Source of the DNA: an uncultured bacterium | Lineage (GTDB): Bacteria > Actinomycetota > Actinomycetes > S36-B12 | Assembly (NCBI GenBank): GCA_903954205.1 | Contig: CAJBMR010000338.1 | Coordinates: forward strand, 1-7,304 | DNA: 7,304 nucleotides | Reading direction: 5' to 3' | Part shown: positions 1 through 6,315 of the stretch, piece by piece | Layout: the number at the start of each line of letters is the position of its first letter | How positions within the stretch are numbered: position 1 is the stretch's first letter | Translations under genes and position numbers: made by a program | The notes under the pieces: model-generated | Databases searched by the model: none | What the model was told of the DNA's origin: nothing | The model's input: only the letters and a program-made list of their open reading frames with translations

Positions 1-655
1 TGGTCGACTGGCCGATGAGGAGCATCGGGATGCCGCGCTGCTTGGCCGTGCGCGTGAGCGCCTGCGTCACCTCGAGGACCTGCGACACGCCACCTGCCCG
101 GCCCTCCAGCTCGGAGCTCGAGATGGTCTGCACGGAGTCGACGATGATGAGCGCGGGCCGATGGTGGTCGACCTGGCCGAGGATCGTGAAGAGGTCGTTG
201 TCGTCGGTGACGAAGAGACGATCGGAGACCGCCCCGATGCGTCGGGCGCGAAGCGCGATCTGGTCTGCCGACTCCTCGCCGGAGGCGTAGAGGACTGATC
301 CGGAATTGCGCTGGGTGAAGGCGTGCGCCACCGCGAGCAGCAGGGTCGACTTGCCGACTCCGGGCTCGCCCGCGACGAGCACGACCTGGCCAGCGACCAG
401 GCCGCCGCCCACGACGCGATCGAATTCACCGGCGCCCGTGGGCAGGCGGCGTACGCGCTCGTCGGCGATCTCCGTGACGGGCTGCGCGGGGCGCACCGCG
501 GCCGCGGCCTTGCCGGTCTTGGCGGCCTTGGTCGTCGGGGCGGCGGCTACCTCAGCGACGGTGCCGAACTCCTGGCACTTGGGGCAGCGGCCCACCCAGC
601 GCAGCGACGTGGCACCGCAGGCGTTGCACTGGTAGGAGACGCTCGACTTGGCCAC
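1..655 (-). CDS. radA: DNA repair protein RadA/Sms, N-terminal part (3' end outside window)
   Basis: RadA/Sms is a RecA-like, DnaB-type helicase that promotes branch migration in recombination intermediates in the cytoplasm. My reading of the minus strand from a GTG at 655 gives 218 residues. A four-cysteine zinc finger lies at C10, C13, C24 and C27 (CNACG and RCPKC), followed by an Ala/Lys-rich linker at about 37-60. Walker A is GEPGVGKST at 96-104 (lysine 102), YASGEES spans about 123-129, and Walker B LIIVDS ends near D173. The family is about 450-480 residues, so the KNRFG motif and Lon-like C-terminal domain lie beyond the window. The GTG is chosen because the finger begins nine residues later and a -10 element sits just upstream. 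Oddity: where the family normally reads GHVTK, this copy reads GQST at 215-218, the last residues visible. Identification is secure; the effect of that change is unknown. Confidence 0.96.
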   Translation of the reverse strand, partial: MAKSSVSYQCNACGATSLRWVGRCPKCQEFGTVAEVAAAPTTKAAKTGKAAAAVRPAQPVTEIADERVRRLPTGAGEFDRVVGGGLVAGQVVLVAGEPGVGKSTLLLAVAHAFTQRNSGSVLYASGEESADQIALRARRIGAVSDRLFVTDDNDLFTILGQVDHHRPALIIVDSVQTISSSELEGRAGGVSQVLEVTQALTRTAKQRGIPMLLIGQST

Positions 656-661
656 GTCGGC

Positions 662-667
662 AGGCTA
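662..667 (-). promoter_or_regulatory. Probable -10 element of a leaderless radA promoter
   Basis: The minus strand reads TAGCCT, matching the actinobacterial -10 pattern TANNNT, and 6 nt separate it from the radA GTG at 655. That spacing would place the transcription start on the start codon, giving a leaderless mRNA. No Shine-Dalgarno sequence is visible in front of the GTG, which agrees. No convincing -35 box is seen. Inferred from sequence only. Confidence 0.5.
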
Positions 668-708
668 CGCGCCCGCTCCGACTCTCGCCGGTCCAGTCGT
701 TCTCCGGG

Positions 709-737
709 CGAAAAGGTTCACCCGGTGGCACCTTTCG
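709..737 (-). repeat. Imperfect inverted repeat between the cysteine-rich gene and radA
   Basis: The arms CGAAAAGGT (709-717) and ACCTTTCG (730-737) pair over 8 bp with one bulged A. The 12-nt centre contains a smaller palindrome, CACC-C-GGTG (719-727). It begins about 22 nt past the TAA stop of the upstream minus-strand gene. With no T tract it is not a classic intrinsic terminator. It could be a weak terminator, an RNA stem or a protein-binding site upstream of radA, or chance. Confidence 0.3.
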
Positions 738-758
738 ACCGTAGAACGGGGAGGAGGC

Positions 759-1541
759 TTACTGCGGATCGGCGGGGTGGGGAGCGAGGGCCTGGCGCGC
801 GGCGCCGCGGGCGTTGAGAAGTGCTGCCTCATGTGCCTGGCAGTACTCCACCAGCACGGCGTAGGCCTTCTTGCCCATGAGTTCGACCAGCTCGTCGCGG
901 TTGGTGATGTAGACGGGCTCGGAGGCGATGTGGGCCTCGGTGTTGCCGCTGCAGTACCAGTCGAGGTCGTGGCCGCCCGGTCCCCAGCCGCGGCGATCGA
1001 ACTCCGTGATGGAGACCACCTGCACCTTGGTGTCGTCCGGTCGCTCGACCTCGTCGTAGGTGCGACGGATCGGCAGCTGCCAGCACACGTCGGGCTTCGT
1101 CTTGACGAAGGAGATGCCCTCGCGCTCGGCAAGCCCGTGCAGCGCGCAGCCTTCGCCGCCTTCGAAGCCGGGCCGGTTGAGGAAGATGCAGCCGCCGTCG
1201 ACGACGCGCGTCTTGCGCTCGCCGTCGCCAGCCTTGACGGTCGTGCCCTTGCGCTGCCCGATGTCGTAGAACTGCCAGTGCTCAGGATCGAGCTTGGCGG
1301 CCCACTTCAGGGTGCGCTTCTCATCGTCCTTGTCCGTGAAGTGCGCCCCCTGGGTGCAGCAACCGGAGTCCGGTGCCGTCGCGTAGATGCCCTTGCAGCC
1401 GCGGCCGAAGATGCAGGTCCACTTGGAGGTCAGCCAGGTGAGGTCGATCCGGTATCGGGTCGCCTTCTTGCCGGGGGCGTCGAACTCGACCCAGGCGCGG
1501 GGAAAGTCAAGGGGAACTTCGGGCACCGGGCGACCATACAT
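759..1541 (-). CDS. Cysteine-rich DUF3109-like conserved protein (Rv0495c homologue)
   Basis: A 260-residue, probably cytoplasmic protein of unknown function with no signal peptide or membrane segment. It holds nine cysteines: C43, C49, C61-C62, C118, C132, C153, C197 and C234. The order C-x5-C, then GCC-x-x-GAHF, then GGCIFL, GCALH and KPDVCWQLPIRR resembles the DUF3109/YkgJ-type metal- or Fe-S-binding pattern, in which CC, C, C and KP-x-x-C-x-x-x-PIR motifs recur. By memory it corresponds to M. tuberculosis Rv0495c, which is likewise divergent from ppx1. The ATG at 1541 is preferred because the frame upstream of it runs antisense through ppx and looks non-conserved. GGAGAG precedes it, but with only a 1-3 nt spacer, so initiation may be weak or the true start may differ slightly. 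A metal/Fe-S cluster and a redox or maturation role are inferences; the enzymatic activity is unknown. The Ala-rich tail (about 238-260) looks disordered. Confidence 0.88.
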   Translation of the reverse strand: MYGRPVPEVPLDFPRAWVEFDAPGKKATRYRIDLTWLTSKWTCIFGRGCKGIYATAPDSGCCTQGAHFTDKDDEKRTLKWAAKLDPEHWQFYDIGQRKGTTVKAGDGERKTRVVDGGCIFLNRPGFEGGEGCALHGLAEREGISFVKTKPDVCWQLPIRRTYDEVERPDDTKVQVVSITEFDRRGWGPGGHDLDWYCSGNTEAHIASEPVYITNRDELVELMGKKAYAVLVEYCQAHEAALLNARGAARQALAPHPADPQ

Positions 1542-1555
1542 GCTCTCCGGCGCGG

Positions 1556-1561
1556 TAGCGT
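1556..1561 (+). promoter_or_regulatory. Probable -10 element of a leaderless ppx promoter
   Basis: TAGCGT matches TANNNT and is followed by 7 nt and then the GTG at 1569, which would put the transcription start at the start codon. This supports GTG 1569 over the in-frame GTG at 1560, which overlaps the hexamer. No Shine-Dalgarno sequence is visible. The element lies within the short gap between the divergent 5' ends, so any promoter for the minus-strand gene must overlap it or lie inside ppx. No clear -35 box is seen. Confidence 0.5.
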
Positions 1562-1568
1562 GCGCGTC

Positions 1569-2498
1569 GTGCGGCTGGGCGTCCTGGACATCGGATCCAA
1601 CACCGTTCATCTGCTTGTCGTCGACGCGCACCAGGGTGCGGCACCGCTCCCCGCATGGAAGTCGAAGGTATCCCTGCGGCTCGCCGAGCACCTCACGCCC
1701 GATGGCCGTATCGACTCCGCTGTGGTCGATGAACTCGTCGAGTTCTCACGCGAGGCCCAGGCCACGGCCGAAGACCTCGGTGTCACCGAATTCCTCGCCT
1801 TCGCCACATCGGCGATCCGCGAGGCACCCAATGGCCTCGAGGTCATCCAGGCGGTTCGTGAGCGGGCAGGCCTCGACGTGGAGGTCCTCAGCGGCGCGGA
1901 GGAGGCCCGACTGACCTTCCTCGCCGTACGCCGGTGGTTCGGTTGGTCGGCTGGCCGGATCCTGGCGCTGGACATCGGGGGAGGCTCGCTCGAGCTCGCG
2001 ACCGGCGCGGACGAGGAGCCGGAGGTCGCGCTGTCGCTGCCACTCGGAGCCGGGCGCCTCACCCGCGAATTCTTCGCCGACGACCCTCCCACGGACAAGC
2101 AGGTGCGCGAGGCACGCAAGGCTGCCCGAGCAGCGCTCGGTGCCGTCGTAGGCCAGATCCTGCGCGCCGGCGAGCCCCGCATCACCGTCGCGACGTCCAA
2201 GACCTTCCGTCAGTTGGCGCGGATCGCTGGCGCTGCTCCGTCTAGTGAGGGCTTCCACGTCAGGCGCACCCTCTCTCGGGAGGACGTGCGCCTGTGGGCT
2301 GCGAAGCTCGCGACGATGAACGCCGCGGAGCGCAGTCGCCTGCCGGGAGTCTCGGAGTCGCGCGCGCCCCAACTCCTCGCCGGCGCGATTGTCGCGGAGT
2401 CTGCCATGGACCTCCTCGGCGTCGAGCAGCTCGAGATCGGCCCCTGGGCGCTGCGCGAGGGCGTCATCCTGCGAAGGATCGACGGGCTCGAGACATGA
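1569..2498 (+). CDS. ppx: Exopolyphosphatase, Ppx/GppA family (Rv0496/Ppx1 type)
   Basis: This cytoplasmic ASKHA-fold phosphatase is expected to remove terminal phosphate from inorganic polyphosphate, and some family members also act on pppGpp. From GTG 1569 it is 309 residues, the short two-domain form without the C-terminal HD-like domain of E. coli Ppx. The first phosphate loop LDIGSNTVHLLVVD is at 6-19, AFATSAIREA at 77-86, the acidic SGAEEARLTF at 108-117 (carrying the expected catalytic glutamate), and the second glycine loop LDIGGGSLELA at 134-144. ATSKTFRQLARI (208-219), RAPQLLAGAIVAE (265-277) and PWALREG (292-298) are typical of actinobacterial Ppx1. GTG 1560 is an alternative start adding three residues. 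The stop codon overlaps the next gene (ATGA), so translation of the two is probably coupled. Ppx versus strictly GppA activity cannot be settled from sequence. Confidence 0.94.
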   Translation: MRLGVLDIGSNTVHLLVVDAHQGAAPLPAWKSKVSLRLAEHLTPDGRIDSAVVDELVEFSREAQATAEDLGVTEFLAFATSAIREAPNGLEVIQAVRERAGLDVEVLSGAEEARLTFLAVRRWFGWSAGRILALDIGGGSLELATGADEEPEVALSLPLGAGRLTREFFADDPPTDKQVREARKAARAALGAVVGQILRAGEPRITVATSKTFRQLARIAGAAPSSEGFHVRRTLSREDVRLWAAKLATMNAAERSRLPGVSESRAPQLLAGAIVAESAMDLLGVEQLEIGPWALREGVILRRIDGLET

Positions 2499-4852
2499 CG
2501 ACGGCCACGGACCTGGTCGGACTCACATCGGAGCAGGTGGCTGAACGGGTTGCGCTCGGCCAGACCAATGATGCCCCCGACCCTCGCAGCCGCAGCCTGG
2601 GCAGCATCATCCGCTCGAACACACTCACGTGGTTCAACGCCCTCATCGGCTCCATGTGGGTCGTCATGTGGTTCGTCGCGCCGTTCCAGGACTCGCTCTT
2701 CGGCTTCGTGATCGTGGCCAATTCCCTCATCGGAATCGTGCAGGAGTACCGAGCGAGCCGGGCGCTCGCGAAGCTCTCCGTGATCGGTGAGGCAAAGCCG
2801 ATGGTCCGGCGGGACGGTGTGGACGTCGAGGTCCGGCCGTCGCAGGTGGTGCTCGACGACCTCGTCGTGCTGCGATCGGGTGACCAGCTGGTGGTCGACG
2901 GCGAGATCGTCTCGGCCGATGGCCTCGAGATCGACGAGAGCCTGCTCACCGGCGAGGCCGACCCCGTGGACAAGGCGGTGGGCGATCAGGCGATGTCCGG
3001 CTCCTTCGTCGTCGCCGGCAGCGGGTTGTACGTCGCCACGCGGGTCGGCCGCGATTCGTTTGCGGCCGGGCTCACCGAGCAGGCCAAGAAGTTCACGCAG
3101 ACGAAATCCGAGTTGCGCGATGACATTGCGAAGTTCGTGCGCCTCGCATCCTTCCTGATCCCACCGGTCGGGATCCTGCTGCTCATCTCCCAATTGCGCG
3201 CCAATCAGTCCGTGGACGATGCGATCCGGGGCACCATCGCGGGCGTTGTGACGATGGTGCCCGAGGGCCTGGTCCTCCTCACGAGCATCGCGATGGCGGT
3301 CGCGGTCGTCCGTCTCGCGCAGCGCAAGGTCCTCGTGCAGGACCTGCCCGCTGTCGAAGTGCTGGCCCGTGTCGACACGGTGTGCGTCGACAAGACGGGC
3401 ACGCTGACGGAGCCGGGCATGGCGGTGACCGACGTCGTGGTGCTCGACCCCTCCGTCGACGTCGACGCTGCCCTCGCCGCGATGGGTGCCTCGGAGGAGA
3501 GCCCCAACCCCACGCTCGCGGCGGTCGCGCAGGCCTATGCCAACCCGACCTGGTCGATGGTCGAGGGCATCGCCTTCTCCAGCGCGCGCAAGTGGTCGGC
3601 AGCGACCTTCCACGATCACGGCACGTGGCTCCTGGGTGCACCCGAGGTCGTGCTCGGTGATGCCGATCCTGCGGTGCGCGAGCGCGCGGAGACGCTCGCG
3701 GCTCAGGGCTCGCGCGTGCTGCTCCTCGCTCGGGCGACGGGCCCGGGTCCCGATGCCGAGCGTGGGCCGGGAGAGGTCACCCCGGCCGCACTCGTCGTCA
3801 TCGACCAGCGCCTGCGCTTCGACGCGGCCGAGACGGTGCGCTACTTCCTCGAGCAGGAGGTCGCCGTCAAGGTGATCTCTGGCGACAACCCCGCCACTGT
3901 CGGCGCCATAGCCACCCAGGCGGGCGTGCCCGGCGCCGACGATCCCCTGGATGCCCGCGAGCTCACCGAAGACCCTGCGCAGCTCGAGGAACCCATCGAC
4001 TCGCACTCCGTCTTCGGCCGGGTCACTCCGGCGCAGAAGCAGGCCATGGTGGGCGCACTCCACCTTCGGGGTCGCACGGTGGCGATGACGGGCGACGGTG
4101 TCAACGACGTACTAGCCCTCAAGCAGGCTGACCTGGGAATCGCCATGGGCTCGGGATCCTCGGCCACCCGAGCCGTGGCGCAATTGGTCTTGCTGGACAA
4201 CAGGTTCTCGGTGATGCCGTACGTCGTGGCTGAGGGACGCCGTGTCCTCGGCAACATCGAGCGTGTGTCCGACGTCTTCCTCACCAAGACGTTCTACGCG
4301 ACGATCATCTCGGCGTTCATCGGCCTCTCCGTCCTCTTCACTTTGGGAGCCAATGGTCAGCCACTGGAGTTCCCCTACCTGCCGCGACACTTCACGCTCA
4401 TCAGTTCGTTGACTATCGGCATCCCCGGGTTCTTCCTGGCTCTCATGCCCAACACCGAGCGCTTCCGACCAGGCTTCCTCCGTCGTGTGCTGCTCTTCGC
4501 CGTACCCGCGGGAGTTATCTGTGCGGCAGCGGGACTCGGCACCTACCTCGTGGTCCTCTCGATCGGCGAGCCGCTCGCGGATGCGCGGTCAGCGGCCACG
4601 ATTGCTCTCTTCATCGTCACCTTCGCCGTGCTCGTCCACTCCGCACGTCCACTCAACCTCCTGCGGCTCGGCGTGTGCGCGGCGATGCTCCTCTCCTTCG
4701 TCGTGGTGCTCCTCGTGCCGTGGCTATCGAACTTCTTCGCGGTTTACGTCCAGCCCGAGCGCGACACCGCCATCGCTGTCGCCTTCGGCCTCGGGGGCGC
4801 CCTGCTGATCTCCCTCACCGCGAGGGTCACCGATCGACTGCGCCGCGCCTGA
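2495..4852 (+). CDS. CtpE-like P-type cation ATPase (probable Ca2+ transporter)
   Basis: A 785-residue integral membrane ATPase with strong resemblance throughout to M. tuberculosis CtpE (about 797 aa), which has been linked to Ca2+ transport. Visible motifs: LTGEADP with the actuator TGE at 152-154, PEGL at 256-259 in membrane helix 4, the phosphorylated aspartate D299 in DKTGT, KWSAATF in the nucleotide domain, SGDN, and TGDGVND at 532-538. Predicted helices: two near 44-84, two flanking PEGL, and six in the C-terminal part from about residue 597, giving ten. There is no N-terminal heavy-metal-binding CxxC domain, which argues against a Cu/Zn pump. The ATG overlaps the ppx stop (ATGA) and no Shine-Dalgarno sequence sits at normal spacing, so reinitiation after ppx is likely. 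A longer in-frame reading from 2294 is just out-of-frame ppx sequence. The family is certain; the Ca2+ substrate is inferred from CtpE. Confidence 0.93.
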   Translation: MTTATDLVGLTSEQVAERVALGQTNDAPDPRSRSLGSIIRSNTLTWFNALIGSMWVVMWFVAPFQDSLFGFVIVANSLIGIVQEYRASRALAKLSVIGEAKPMVRRDGVDVEVRPSQVVLDDLVVLRSGDQLVVDGEIVSADGLEIDESLLTGEADPVDKAVGDQAMSGSFVVAGSGLYVATRVGRDSFAAGLTEQAKKFTQTKSELRDDIAKFVRLASFLIPPVGILLLISQLRANQSVDDAIRGTIAGVVTMVPEGLVLLTSIAMAVAVVRLAQRKVLVQDLPAVEVLARVDTVCVDKTGTLTEPGMAVTDVVVLDPSVDVDAALAAMGASEESPNPTLAAVAQAYANPTWSMVEGIAFSSARKWSAATFHDHGTWLLGAPEVVLGDADPAVRERAETLAAQGSRVLLLARATGPGPDAERGPGEVTPAALVVIDQRLRFDAAETVRYFLEQEVAVKVISGDNPATVGAIATQAGVPGADDPLDARELTEDPAQLEEPIDSHSVFGRVTPAQKQAMVGALHLRGRTVAMTGDGVNDVLALKQADLGIAMGSGSSATRAVAQLVLLDNRFSVMPYVVAEGRRVLGNIERVSDVFLTKTFYATIISAFIGLSVLFTLGANGQPLEFPYLPRHFTLISSLTIGIPGFFLALMPNTERFRPGFLRRVLLFAVPAGVICAAAGLGTYLVVLSIGEPLADARSAATIALFIVTFAVLVHSARPLNLLRLGVCAAMLLSFVVVLLVPWLSNFFAVYVQPERDTAIAVAFGLGGALLISLTARVTDRLRRA

Positions 4853-4868
4853 TACCCCGAGTCTTTGC

Positions 4869-4874
4869 GACACT
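4869..4874 (+). promoter_or_regulatory. Weak candidate -10 element before the TIM-barrel gene
   Basis: GACACT keeps A at position 2 and T at position 6 of the -10 hexamer and ends 6 nt before the GTG at 4881, the leaderless spacing seen elsewhere in the window. The first position is G rather than T, so this is weaker than the other three. The 28-nt gap has no clear Shine-Dalgarno sequence. The gene may instead be read through from the ATPase. Confidence 0.22.
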
Positions 4875-4880
4875 GAGCAC

Positions 4881-5672
4881 GTGTCCCGCGTGCCCGTGGC
4901 CCTTTCGACCTCATCGGTCTTTCCTGATGGCACCGCTGCGGCGTTCGAGGTGGCATCGCGGCTGGGATACGACGGCGTCGAGATCATGGTGATGACGGAT
5001 GCGGTCAGCCAGGACCCTGTGGCACTGCGTCGACTGTCCGATCACTACGCCGTCCCGATCCTGTCCGTGCACGCGCCCTGCCTGCTGGTGACGCAGCGCG
5101 TGTGGGGGACCGACCCCTGGGGCAAGCTGGTGCGCGCACGCGATGCCGCCGAAGAGCTCGGGGCCAGCACTGTCGTGGTTCATCCGCCTTTCCGCTGGCA
5201 GCGTGAGTATGCGCGCGAGTTCGTGGCGGGACTCGCGCGCATGGAGGGCGAGACTCCGATCCGCTTCGCCGTCGAGAACATGTACCCCTGGCGCGCGGGA
5301 TCCCGCGAAGTCAAGGCCTACAGCCCGGGCTGGGATGTCCGCGACGAGGACTATCCCCACACCACGCTCGATCTGTCGCACACCGCTGTATCCGGGAGCA
5401 ATGCACTCGAGATGGCGCGCGACCTCGGTGACCGGCTCGCCCACATCCACCTCGCGGATGGTTCCGGTTCCGCTCGCGACGAGCACCTCATCCCCGGTCG
5501 TGGCACCCAGCCGTGCGGCGAATTGCTCGCGGAGCTCTCGGCCCGTGGCTTCGATGGCACCGTCGTCGTGGAGGTCTCGACTCGAAGCGCGGCCGATCGA
5601 GCGACCCGCGAGGCCGAGCTGGCCGAAGCCCTGGCGTTTGCCCGTGGCCACCTCGACGCGGCCCCGGCCTAG
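4881..5672 (+). CDS. Sugar phosphate isomerase/epimerase (AP-endonuclease family 2 TIM barrel, Rv0498-like)
   Basis: A 263-residue cytoplasmic TIM-barrel protein of the xylose isomerase-like/AP-endonuclease-2 superfamily, whose members use divalent metals to isomerise sugars or open abasic DNA. The exact substrate is unknown. Candidate metal and catalytic residues fall at strand ends: E34 (GVEIMV), H64 (SVHAPC), H101 (VVHPPFRWQ), E132 (AVENM), D164 and H167 (LDLSH), H190 (HIHLADGSG), H202 and E231 (VVVEVS). GRGTQP at 206-211 is also characteristic. The pattern closely follows what I recall of M. tuberculosis Rv0498. The start could be GTG 4881, 4890 or 4896; 4881 keeps a short N-terminus before the first strand VALSTSSVFP and has a weak -10 upstream. 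It follows the ATPase by 28 nt, and its TAG stop lies within the tetR -10 element. The superfamily is sure, the reaction is not. Confidence 0.9.
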   Translation: MSRVPVALSTSSVFPDGTAAAFEVASRLGYDGVEIMVMTDAVSQDPVALRRLSDHYAVPILSVHAPCLLVTQRVWGTDPWGKLVRARDAAEELGASTVVVHPPFRWQREYAREFVAGLARMEGETPIRFAVENMYPWRAGSREVKAYSPGWDVRDEDYPHTTLDLSHTAVSGSNALEMARDLGDRLAHIHLADGSGSARDEHLIPGRGTQPCGELLAELSARGFDGTVVVEVSTRSAADRATREAELAEALAFARGHLDAAPA

Positions 5673-5675
5673 AGT
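5670..5675 (+). promoter_or_regulatory. Probable -10 element of tetR, overlapping the upstream stop codon
   Basis: TAGAGT matches TANNNT. Its first three bases are the TAG stop codon of the TIM-barrel gene, and 7 nt separate it from the TetR ATG at 5683. This predicts a leaderless tetR mRNA initiated at the end of the preceding gene. A short GAG in the same place could instead act as a poor ribosome-binding site on a longer transcript. No -35 box is convincing. Confidence 0.45.
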
Positions 5676-5682
5676 GGGCGCG

Positions 5683-6315
5683 ATGGCAGGCGAATCGCCG
5701 GAGGATCCGGCACGCGGGAGCGGCGAACAGGTGCGCGATGCGGCCATCGCCGCCGCACGCAACGCCTTCGCCGCTGGCAGTTACGCCCGCACCACCTTTA
5801 AGGGCCTGGCAGCGGCAGCCGGGGTCGCGCCCACGGTGCTGCGCAAGTACTACGACAACAAGGACGCGGTCTTTGCCGCGGCGCTGCGCCTGCCCACCGA
5901 CCCGGTGGGAGCCGTCCCCACGCTTCTCGCGCCGGGGGTCGAGGGTCTCGGCGAGCGCCTGGTGCGGTTCACCCTCGACACGCTCGGTGACCCGCAGGTG
6001 CGCGATGACCTCATGTCGATGGCGCGCTCGGGTGCCTCGGCCGCTGCGCTCACCAAGTCACTTCAGGACTACCTCGACACGACCGTCATCGATCGCGTCG
6101 TGACGGCCGTCGGCGTACCCGATGCCCGCATGCGCGTGGCGCTCATCTCGAGCTATCTCATCGGCGTCGCAGCAGGCCGCTATGTCATGCGCATCGAACC
6201 GCTCGCATCGGCCAGTGAGGAGTACGTCGTGCGCCTCGTCGCGCCGACCATCCAAGCGCTGCTGGACCCCAGGACATCCCTGCCCAAGCCCTCGTCGACA
6301 GGAGCGACTGGATGA
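5683..6315 (+). CDS. TetR/AcrR-family transcriptional regulator
   Basis: A 210-residue one-component regulator. The N-terminal domain (about 14-68) has the TetR helix-turn-helix: AFAAGSYARTTFKGLAAAAG followed by VAPTVLRKYYDNKDAVF, with the recognition helix near 48-57. The C-terminal part (about 75-195) resembles the TetR_C_16-type ligand-binding domain, with GLGERLVRF, DPQVRDDL, RVALISSYLIGVAAGRYV and RIEPLAS. The inducer is not readable from sequence. A flexible acidic N-terminus (1-13) and a Pro/Ser-rich tail (198-210) are present. ATG 5683 is supported by the -10 element 7 nt upstream and by the family's start region. The stop overlaps the proC ATG. Targets are unknown; neighbours transcribed with it are candidates, because such regulators often control adjacent genes. 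Confidence 0.92.
   Translation: MAGESPEDPARGSGEQVRDAAIAAARNAFAAGSYARTTFKGLAAAAGVAPTVLRKYYDNKDAVFAAALRLPTDPVGAVPTLLAPGVEGLGERLVRFTLDTLGDPQVRDDLMSMARSGASAAALTKSLQDYLDTTVIDRVVTAVGVPDARMRVALISSYLIGVAAGRYVMRIEPLASASEEYVVRLVAPTIQALLDPRTSLPKPSSTGATG
6300..6304 (+). promoter_or_regulatory. Ribosome-binding site of proC
   Basis: AGGAG lies 7 nt before the proC ATG at 6312, inside the end of the TetR gene. This is a good Shine-Dalgarno match. It shows proC has its own ribosome loading site on a transcript that includes tetR, and it fixes the start codon. Confidence 0.75.

Noticed and set aside
15..817. Plus-strand open frames over radA
   Set aside because: They are shadows of radA, whose zinc finger and Walker motifs are read on the minus strand.
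648..1568. Long N-terminal extension of the ppx frame to an upstream ATG
   Set aside because: The extension is antisense to the cysteine-rich gene and reads as low-complexity Val/Ala/Leu sequence. Ppx homology begins at VRLGVLDIGS.
1542..1691. 50-residue N-terminal extension of the cysteine-rich protein
   Set aside because: It lies antisense to the conserved N-terminus of ppx. Its content looks non-conserved, and a purine-rich GGAGAG lies just before ATG 1541.
2294..2494. 67-residue N-terminal extension of the ATPase frame
   Set aside because: It is the out-of-frame complement of ppx coding sequence, Arg-rich and unlike CtpE. ATG 2495 at the ppx stop is the natural start.
2210..4063. 617-residue open frame on the minus strand
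   Set aside because: It is antisense to ppx and the P-type ATPase, whose motifs are unmistakable. The translation is Arg/His/Asp-rich with no recognisable domain, as expected for a GC-rich shadow frame.
4853..4880. Possible terminator after the ATPase gene
   Set aside because: The 28-nt gap has no GC-rich stem followed by a T tract.
4911..5762. 283-residue minus-strand open frame over the TIM-barrel gene
   Set aside because: The plus strand encodes a clear metal-dependent TIM barrel; the minus frame has no recognisable motif and crosses a gene boundary.
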